Origin: Nemertoderma westbladi
Taxonomy: Eukaryota; Xenacoelomorpha; Nemertodermatida; Nemertodermatidae
Reading direction: 5' to 3'
Length of the DNA stretch: 47,803 nucleotides
NCBI GenBank assembly: GCA_032718475.1
Contig: JAUCBJ010000221.1
Span: 1-47,803, forward strand
Positions within the stretch are counted from its first letter, which is position 1; each line of letters begins with the position of its first letter. Of this stretch, positions 40,782 through 47,803 are shown in pieces. Below the pieces are notes generated by a model. That model was not told the DNA's origin. It did no database searches and was given only the letters and a program-made list of their open reading frames with translations. The position numbers and the translations under genes are program-made.

Positions 40782-41958
40782 ATGTCTTCAACAACGTCTT
40801 CAGCCGAGGAAAAGGAAATAACCCATTCAGGAAGAAATTCAATAGGAACAAATTCACCACAAAATGAAAATGAGGAAAACCTCGAGTCCATTAACGAACC
40901 TGCGAAAATTCAGAAAGAAGAATCACCTGGAGTAAAGAAAAAGGAAAGGAGAGCTCACGATAACTGTTTGTGAGTGAGAATTCACACCTATTATTAAACC
41001 TGAACACCTTAATCTTAGTGAATGGCCATAAGTATAAGATGGTTTAGTTTACCGTTATAGTATATATTGTTACATGGAGATTATTGGATACTGTACAGTA
41101 CAATATTCTTATATACAGTAATTATATCTTATATTACATTCGAAGCACATGGCAGAACCATAAATTAATGTTTTTTTATCAATTATACAGTAGGTGTAAC
41201 CTAGAGTATAATTTTAGTAAACCCCCCCACCCCACCCCACCCGACCCCACCCCCCCCCCCCACCCCCCCCCCCCCCACCCCCTACCTAAAAAAATAATTA
41301 ATCATAATAAAATGTAAAAAAAAAATTCAAATTCGCCTATATAATAATACTGTATGTAATCAACAACCATAATTTTAGCAGGGTAATATACTGAAATTAA
41401 CTACAAACTACATACAACAAAATTTAATTTAAAAAATAATTTAAGTAGGTTTCCTGTTTGTTTTTGCATAGTCGCGAACAGCGCCATCGCAACTTGCGTT
41501 ATCTAATTAAATATTATTTGCTGTAATTATAAATAACCATCAGCATCTTATTTCAGTACTCTGTAGACGGGCTTTTATTATTTTTGATTATAATTCTCAA
41601 TATTTTATTTCCTCTATGGCATCCTGTTTACTGTATATCCTGTAATAATTTTAAACCACATACGCCTTAAATTGTAATAATAATTAACTATTTATAGCAG
41701 TATTAACTATTTACTATATTAATAATTTATTTGTTATAATGACTATCGTTGGATTTGAATTTTACTGATATTAACCGGATTTAGACTGGATTTATAATTC
41801 CAAATCCTGCCCAGTATTTAACAATAATTATTATTTTGCTTTTTTGCGTACAGTATATACTGTATTTACCTTTATTACAGAAAGGAAACTACTTCCGGAA
41901 GCAAAATGAGAAAGAAAAAGAAAGAGGCAAAATCGACAGGGAAGAAAAAGATAACACA
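40782..41958 (+). CDS. First two exons of a charged, probably nuclear or cytosolic protein (partial)
   Basis: Exon 1 runs from ATG 40782 (TTACAATGTC) to 40969, followed by the donor GTGAGT. Exon 2 is 41881-41958, preceded by TTTATTACAG and followed by GTGAGT. The joined frame stays open (phase 2 into exon 2). Exon 1 encodes a Ser-, Glu- and Asn-rich disordered segment (SSTTSSAEEKEI, NENEENLESINE) ending in KKKERRAHDNCL. Exon 2 is strongly basic (MRKKKKEAKS, GKKKIT). I do not recognise the protein. Further exons must lie downstream; I could not find them before the repeats at 42.7 kb. Intron 1 (40970-41880) contains a C/A-rich tract. Confidence 0.55.
41221..41281. repeat. C-rich low-complexity tract
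   Basis: CCCACCCC-type sequence with long C runs, inside the presumed intron of the gene starting at 40782. Confidence 0.95.
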
Positions 41959-42694
41959 GTGAGTAGAAAGAGTTAATGCAACTAAGTGGAGTCTAAATCT
42001 GAGTGGAAAACTAAATGAACATTCCTGAGGTGAATATGAAAATCACTGGCTCCACGAAAATATTAAGGGTCCCCATATTACCATGGGTACAGGGGGTCAT
42101 TTGCAAAACATCATTTTCCAAGACTCGTACAGAATTATAACCCTTACCTACAGTACCCCCACTAAATCCCAATCAGAGAATCCGCATTGTGGTAATTTTT
42201 CAAAACCCGGTTGCCATGGCAACTACTCCATACTTCATAGTAATAATACACAAAGTGGGCCCTACAGTAAGCGCATCAAGTGATGTAAAATTGTATTAAT
42301 TTGCAACTCGAACGAAATATAAGCAGATGGCGTCTAATCACTTTCACCCCTAGTGGCAGAATGGTTTACTGGAGATTGTTTAAGACAAAAATTCAGTTTG
42401 AGGTCTAGAATATACAGTATGTGCCATGTATCACAGGAAGAAACTATTATAAACAATAATACGAAATGGCTGAAGGTTTTAATTTCAGCCATTTCTAAAA
42501 TGTTTTAATTTCAGCCCACTAGCGGTAGATTGGAGAACTGCCGAGGGATTACCTCCCCATCAAAGTCGCAGCCTATGAATGGCAGACATGCCATCCATAA
42601 TGACTAACAATAATGTAATGACGAATGCCTAACATGCCTGCTAAGTGCTAAGTTTCTGCTTGAACTGATAGCAAATAATAAATTGAGAGAATGT
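41959..42694. other. Stretch without supported exon; perfect X-box and a hairpin
   Basis: GTTGCCATGGCAAC at 42210-42223 is an exact RFX X-box consensus palindrome. GAAATGGCTGAA (42463-42474) pairs with TTCAGCCATTTC (42484-42495). No further exon of the upstream gene was recognised. Confidence 0.5.
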
Positions 42695-42870
42695 TTTTAC
42701 TTTCAAACAATCAAACAATTCAAACATTCAAACAATTCAAACATTCAAACAATTCAAACATTCAAACAATTCAAACATTCAAACAATTCAAACAATTCAA
42801 ACATTCAAACAATTCAAACATTCAAACAATTCAAACATTCAAACAATTCAAACATTCAAAAAATTCAAAC
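42695..42870. repeat. Minisatellite TCAAACAAT/TCAAACAT, period ~17 bp
   Basis: Alternating 9-base and 8-base units TCAAACAAT and TCAAACAT run for about 170 bases with few changes. Open frames through it are artefacts of the repeat. Confidence 0.97.
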
Positions 42871-43249
42871 ATACTGTATATCCTAGATGTTATAAGAAAA
42901 TCACCCCTAATAGAATGCCATCCCAAATTAGATGATTTGACACCAAAAAAAATTATTAAACACCAAATATATTTTTTTGATGCATGTAAGGAAATATTAT
43001 TTTAATGTTTAGTGTTTTGCTTAAATGTAGAGAGAGTGAAAGTCTGCATGTCAATAAATATATAATATACGGTACCTTCCTAGTACAGAACGATATATTT
43101 TTATATTGTGGAATCCCACAATACACCAATTTACATTTCCCAATTTTGAATATCTCTCCCACCAAAAACAATTCTTCATTCCCCAAAGTACTACTACTAC
43201 AAACACGGCATGCTGCATTACAGCTGCATTATATGTATATTAGATAAAT

Positions 43250-43875
43250 TAAGAATGCTGTGCCGGCTTTTGGATAAAATTGCACCGCCACAACTCCCTA
43301 TCACCCATGACATTTGCTAGATCAGCCACATCTTCAATGCCAGTGTCCTTTAACTTTGGCAGCCTCATGGAGTGAATAAGCATGGTGGACAGCCCATGAC
43401 TTTCTTGAGACGCATCTTAAAGGACACTGGCCTTGAAGATGCGGATGATCTAGCAAATGTCATGGGTGATAGGGAGTTGTGGCGGTGCAATTTTGTTGAC
43501 AAGCCGGCACAGCATTCTTAAAAATGCAGCTGCAATGCAGCATGCCGATCCTAGTAGTAGTAGTAGTAGTAAGATGCGTATTAAAAAAGTCATGGGCTGT
43601 CCACCATGAGGCCGCCAAAGAACAAGATTATACACTGGCTGATCCTCACGGCGAAAGCAATGTCCTGCAAAGTCGAGGCGGTTCCGTTCAAGTGTCAAGG
43701 TAGGAGAGACTAATGGAACACCTCCAATGTTATATAGTGTCTGATTGAAGATGATGTGTACATTGTACTTGACACAATGAACCCGGCGCTGCATTCTTGT
43801 AAAAGTGTCATAGAGAGATTTGGTGTCCTCAGCAGTTAGAGCCCAGCATGGACTCCCAGCATTCCCAAAAAACAA
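43250..43875. pseudogene. Three RTE-like LINE 3' ends in inverted arrangement
   Basis: Segment 43250-43355 (minus), 43360-43520 (plus) and 43575-43875 (minus) all derive from the C-terminal end and tail of the RTE-like LINE. The first two pair as inverted arms: GAATGCTGTGCCGGCTT against AAGCCGGCACAGCATTC. The third reads on minus LERNRLDFAGHCFRREDQPV. A TAG microsatellite (about 43552-43571) separates the second and third. All are dead. Confidence 0.82.
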
Positions 43876-43985
43876 TTATTAATTCCCCTAATATTATTAT
43901 TCATCCCCAAAAATCAATTATTCATACACCAAAAACAATTATTTATACCCCAAAAACAATTATTCATACCACAAAAACAATTGTC
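43866..43985. repeat. Minisatellite, CCCCAAAAACAATTATT units (~22 bp)
   Basis: About five units of CCCAAAAACAATTATTCATA with variation. Single related units lie at about 43158 and 44021. Confidence 0.85.
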
Positions 43986-44644
43986 AGATTGTTAACCTTC
44001 CTAAAATAATTACTTGTCAGCCAAAAACAATTCTGTGACGGGAGTGAGTTGACTCGGCTCCCGACCGTGGACTGTTGCTCGACTGTATGTGTATATATGA
44101 AACTGATGCTAGAGCTAAAGGTGCAAAAACTTTGCAGTCTCTGTACTGGTATACTGCCAACTGATGTTCTATCCTGTGTTCAGCGTACTACAGCTGACGT
44201 CAGCTGATTGCCACTGAGAATTGATAATTGCACCAATAATGGTTGATCCGCCCTACTCATTGGTTGCTTAACATCATGCCATAATGTCACCTTGGGCATT
44301 ATTGTTTTGTACTTGCTGTGAGTGAGTTAATTACCTTTCTCACTAGCTAATTTATAGGTCACCCACTAGTCAATATAATAGTTTTATTTCTGAGAGTTAC
44401 ATATGAATTTTGTTTGCGTCGAAAGTATTTTACCGCGGAACAGAATGCAGTATTATTTTATAGAACTGTATTATTTAATTTTGTATAGCCCGTCTAATAT
44501 CTGAATCAGTGAGTCAGACAGTACCGTACTACTGTACTAGAAGAATAGGCATTGCAGCATTGCAGCTTACACAGCACAACTGCACGCCTGTTAGCCTAAC
44601 CTGTTGTTCAATTGACAACCGCTGAACGCTCGAAATTGTGTGAA
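43986..44644. other. 5' region of LINE C
   Basis: No gene seen. Some of it is probably the LINE C 5' untranslated region and internal promoter; its start cannot be placed. CAGCTGACGTCAGCTG at about 44191-44206 is a perfect 16-bp palindrome with a CRE-like core. Confidence 0.45.
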
Positions 44645-45595
44645 ATGGGAAATTGTAAAAGATGTGACGCTCACCAAACACGATTAAAACCAGGTGGCCT
44701 TTGCGATGCATGCTTCCTTGGTAGGTCGCAATCTTTATCCGATTTAGGCCTACCGGTATCTGGGCCCCAGCCCCTCCAATCTCAACATGCCCAGTTAAAT
44801 TCCACTCAGGTTTGGCCAAGTTACAGTCAGACAGCTCCTGGATTCACTACCGACCAGCGCTCAATTTGGCAACAACACCCTATTGGGTCAGGACCACCTC
44901 AGTCTTATCCGCCGGCTCCATGTCCTCCGAACTTCACGCCGTCTCCGGGCCTTCACCCCCCCACCATTGATGATAGCTCCTCAGTGAGCTCGCTCTCTGT
45001 AGGTCAGCTGAAATCCATATTTAGCTCTATGATGACCGAGCACATAAGCGCCTTAGGAACACGTGTCACCACTCTTGAACAAGAAAATTGCGACCTCCGT
45101 GCTACATGTGGAGCCCAACAACGGTTTTGCGAGTACATTGACCGTCAAATGAGAATTCAAAAGCTTATTGTACGGGGGGTCGTCGAAAACAACCCGCCCA
45201 GCGAGGATAAAGACAATGATCAATGCGATGCAATCTTTAGCGCAATCGGGATCAAAGTTTCTAATTACAAAGTTGAGCGCCTTGGTCAGTTTGTCCCTGA
45301 TAAACCTAACCCAAGGCCCATTCTGCTTACTCTGTCTCAGAATTCGGCAGAAGCTGATCGCAGAAAGATATTCCCTGCTTTGAAAAAGTTAAAGAATGAT
45401 GACAATTTTGGGAAAGTATTTATCAAATCCGATGTTCATCCTATTATACGTAAAGAAATCGGCCGTCTACGTGAAGTTGAAAGGCTTGAAAAAGGGAATC
45501 CTGCAAACAGAGGCCACGTTATCTCGTATGATCCAGTACTTCGAGTTGTAAAAAAGGACGACGTTATAATAGACAAATTTAATCTGAATTTTTGA
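44645..45595 (+). CDS. LINE C ORF1, zinc-finger and coiled-coil RNA-binding protein
   Basis: I start at ATG 44645, giving 316 aa (MGNCKRC); the frame extends upstream without ATG. The N-terminus has CKRC and CDAC separated by 13 residues, a zinc-ribbon-like cluster. A Pro/Gln-rich linker follows, then a coiled coil around ALGTRVTTLEQENCDLRA. The RRM-like domain starts at IQKLIVRGVVENN, and the basic C-terminal domain has RPILLTLS and GKVFIKSDV. This is the L1-type ORF1 plan with an added N-terminal finger. It ends at TGA 45593-45595, overlapping the start of ORF2. Intact. Confidence 0.87.
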   Translation: MGNCKRCDAHQTRLKPGGLCDACFLGRSQSLSDLGLPVSGPQPLQSQHAQLNSTQVWPSYSQTAPGFTTDQRSIWQQHPIGSGPPQSYPPAPCPPNFTPSPGLHPPTIDDSSSVSSLSVGQLKSIFSSMMTEHISALGTRVTTLEQENCDLRATCGAQQRFCEYIDRQMRIQKLIVRGVVENNPPSEDKDNDQCDAIFSAIGIKVSNYKVERLGQFVPDKPNPRPILLTLSQNSAEADRRKIFPALKKLKNDDNFGKVFIKSDVHPIIRKEIGRLREVERLEKGNPANRGHVISYDPVLRVVKKDDVIIDKFNLNF

Positions 45596-46900
45596 ATGCT
45601 CATCACAAATCTGACCGGTTGAAGTTTCTTAGTTGGAATATTGATGGTATCAGCGATAAACTGCACAACTCTGTTATATTGCAAAAACTTTCACAGTATG
45701 ATATAGTAGCTCTGTTTGAAGTAAAAGCTATTTTTAATTTCCGGGTGTCAGGGTTTAATGCTTTACGGTTTCCTGATGTAAAAACAGCTCATCACGGTGG
45801 AGTAGCTGTTTTGGTTAAAAACTATTTGGCCAGTTCGATTATTTGTATGAATATGGAACATGATTTGATATCGTTCAAACTCGATTTTGCCCCAAATATT
45901 CACTTCTACGCTGTATATATTCCACCATCAAACTCACCTTATTTTTCATCCAATATTTGGTCCAAACTTCAGGCAGCAATCTTCCTCGCTTCGACAAACT
46001 CTAAATTTGTTTTATTTGGCGATCTAAATGCTCGATGCGGGGTCCGTCTAGCAGATCTGAATACTAATGAATACTGGTACCATACCCCACATGATAGAAC
46101 TATAAACGCTCATGGTGCTCGGCTTATTCAATTGTGTAAAGACTGCTCATTAGTTAATTTGAGCTACCTCGAGACATTGAATGGGTCGTATTTCAGTGGA
46201 AATCTAACATTTAAACGCAGGTCTGGATATATCTCTGAATTGGACCGTGTACTTTGCTCTGGAGACCTGATATCCGGATTCACGGATTTTAACACTCTGT
46301 TGGACTTCGATTGGCCATCAAACCACGCCGGGGTAGAGTTTAGCCTGTATATTACTAAATTTTGTTTCATCTCGTCTGCCTGTCTTCTTGAACGAGCTGA
46401 CCTTTTAGGCTCTTACTGTCACCTGTTGAAAAATCCTTGTAAACCTATATGTGCTAAGAAACTATATTGTGATACCTCATGCGTTGATACTACAAAGTTT
46501 CAAGCCATCCTAAATAAATCGCTAGTTAATGTTGACGATTTAAACATCGGAATGAATATTAATGATTTAGCAGCAACATTTACAGACTCAATCTACAAGG
46601 CCGCATCAGAAGCCTCTGTTAAACACGTGCATAGTTACCCCCGAATTCCTACATCAGTGCCCCAATGGCAGGTCTGGCAACACATGTTAGACAACTGCAG
46701 TGCTAAGGACATGTGGGCAAGAATCGGTTGGCGGGGTGAATTAAATGCAAGTCCATATAATCCGTCCAATTCGGAGATAGAGCCTTCAGAGGCAGAATTT
46801 GCCACCCATTTCTCCAGTTTATTAAATCCATCTGGTGTCAACAAGTCCCCTGATCCCCCATTGTTAGAGACAGATTCATGCAATAACGATCTTGATAGCC
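45592..46900 (+). CDS. LINE C ORF2 N-terminal part: endonuclease, truncated by LTR insertion
   Basis: The ORF2 frame lies -1 relative to ORF1 and opens at the ORF1 stop (TTTTTGAATG). It has no ATG at its beginning, so translation probably depends on frameshifting or reinitiation. The product is an apurinic-like endonuclease: SWNIDGI, LFEVKA, HHGGVAVLVKNY, YIPPSNS, FGDLNARCG, LDRVLCS and SNHAGVEF. A linker to RT follows to about residue 436. The divergent LTR begins at 46901 and supplies the in-frame TAA 46903-46905, so RT is cut off; it should resume beyond the window. Confidence 0.87.
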
Positions 46901-47803
46901 TGTAAAAGCTTTTGCTGAATTGTCCGGTTATTTTTCCTTATTTTTCCCGTAAAATACTCTGTAGTTGGTTTACCAGGCCGTGTCCTTGCTGTACTGGTGT
47001 TTTAGCGGACATAAAAGCTATTTCTTCTGTATTTGTACTTTAGAGGACATAATCCGTAATTCCGTGACGTAAAAGCTCGATACTCTTGAAAACAGTGTCG
47101 CTACCATGACGACGGCTAGCAGCTGATATTGCCACGTCATCGTTGTTCAGGTTGACCAATCAGAGCGTTTGTTGTCTCTGTGTTGGAGGTGTATACAGAA
47201 ACTCAGTAGTTTAGTGTTATGTTTTGCCCAGAGCCTAAGAACCGGCTTTTGGCACCTCCGTGTTTTCAGTTTTTAGTCCTACACTAGTAGGCTTAATTAT
47301 AAGGACATATATCCGTTATCTGCATATTGCACTCTGATGTCTGATGTCTGCATACTGCATACTGCAGTACTGCATACACTGCATACTGTGTAACACTGTG
47401 CATACTTTTATATTGTTATACTGCTATTTACTGTCAGTTCTTCATAATATGGTTGATGAATTATTATATTTGGAATAACGACAAATAACCCCGAAAACCC
47501 AATATTCTTGATATACCGAAGGTAAGAGAGAAAGGTTACAGATAAATGATTGCGACCTATGTTGAGTGGTTTGAAGTGAATCTAATGTTATTTGATAGAC
47601 CCTACATGATTCGGTCCGTGTTCCTTTTATATGTGACTAAAATCAGTGAAGATCGGCAGATCAGTGTGCAGTATTGTGCAGCATTGTGTATGAGTGAGAC
47701 TGATAACGAAGCATTTCCTAAAGAATGCGCCATATATGTGAATTGTAACTAAGCCATATCGTTGTGAGTAGTTTAAGTCATAACTCTGTTTATATAGATA
47801 GAG
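46901..47803 (+). mobile_element. Divergent LTR of the same BEL/Pao-type family, running off the right edge
   Basis: It starts TGTAAAAGC and can be followed alongside 297-1230: GTGTTTTAGCGGACATAAAAG, GACCAATCAGAGCG, GTAGGCTTAA, GATTGCGAC, AAGCATTTCCTAAAGAATGCGCC and GTTTATATAGATAGAG. Identity is clearly lower than between the other copies. The stretch 47334-47405 has expanded CTGCATACTG units. The window ends about 300 bp before the LTR's right end, so it is unknown whether a full element or a solo LTR follows. Confidence 0.9.

Noticed and set aside
42683-43005. Open frames of 67 and 104 codons through the TCAAACAAT repeat
   Set aside because: They exist only because the repeat lacks stops in those frames.
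1-47803. CRISPR arrays, bacterial operons or phage genes
   Set aside because: Repeats are minisatellites or transposon parts, genes have introns, and no spacer-like pattern or cas gene is present.

Overview
This window is a repeat-dense, AT-rich piece of an animal nuclear genome. It has spliced genes, several non-LTR retrotransposon (LINE) clades, Gypsy and BEL/Pao-type LTR elements, a hAT-type DNA transposon, MITE-like foldbacks, very long G or C homopolymers, and frequent 'taggcctac'-type words. This fits a marine invertebrate, perhaps an echinoderm or another invertebrate deuterostome, but the species cannot be fixed from the sequence alone. Most of the window is transposons nested in one another; host genes are few and sit mainly at 30-42 kb. 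Bases 1-14.9 kb: a minus-strand LINE (LINE A: coiled-coil ORF1, then ORF2 with PHD-like finger, endonuclease and reverse transcriptase) is split by a complete LTR element at 297-11664. That element has two LTRs of exactly 1253 bp that look identical by eye, TGTA...TACA ends and a perfect 5-bp target duplication (TATTT). It encodes an intact 1132-aa BEL/Pao-type Gag-protease protein. Reverse transcriptase, most of RNase H and integrase are gone, although a short piece from beyond RNase H is still fused in frame. Downstream it carries a second coding block with tandem CCHC zinc knuckles and a basic tail that I do not recognise. It looks very young, so it was presumably moved in trans; it is the best candidate here for something undescribed. 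Bases 15.3-18.2 kb: a plus-strand LINE (LINE B) split by a solo LTR of the same family, inverted, with TSD TCCTA. Bases 18.2-23.0 kb: a decayed minus-strand Gypsy pol broken by a block that holds a MITE-like element and another LINE relic, flanked by ~230-bp direct duplications of Gypsy sequence. Bases 24-29.7 kb: a LINE ORF1 relic, RTE-like LINE pieces, a CCAAT/X-box palindrome, a tRNA-like SINE head and an ~80-bp-arm foldback. Bases 30-42 kb hold the probable host genes: a single-exon secreted, probably membrane-anchored Cys-rich protein; a 1587-bp hAT-like element; a minus-strand terminal exon resembling the C-terminus of ZSWIM8-type proteins, next to a 31-34-bp tandem repeat built on RFX X-box-like sites; a two-exon small secreted Cys-rich peptide gene; and the first two exons of a highly charged protein. 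Bases 42-47.8 kb: minisatellites, inverted RTE-LINE tails, then a well-preserved LINE (LINE C: ORF1 plus endonuclease) cut by a third, more divergent LTR of the same family as the first element, which runs off the right edge.
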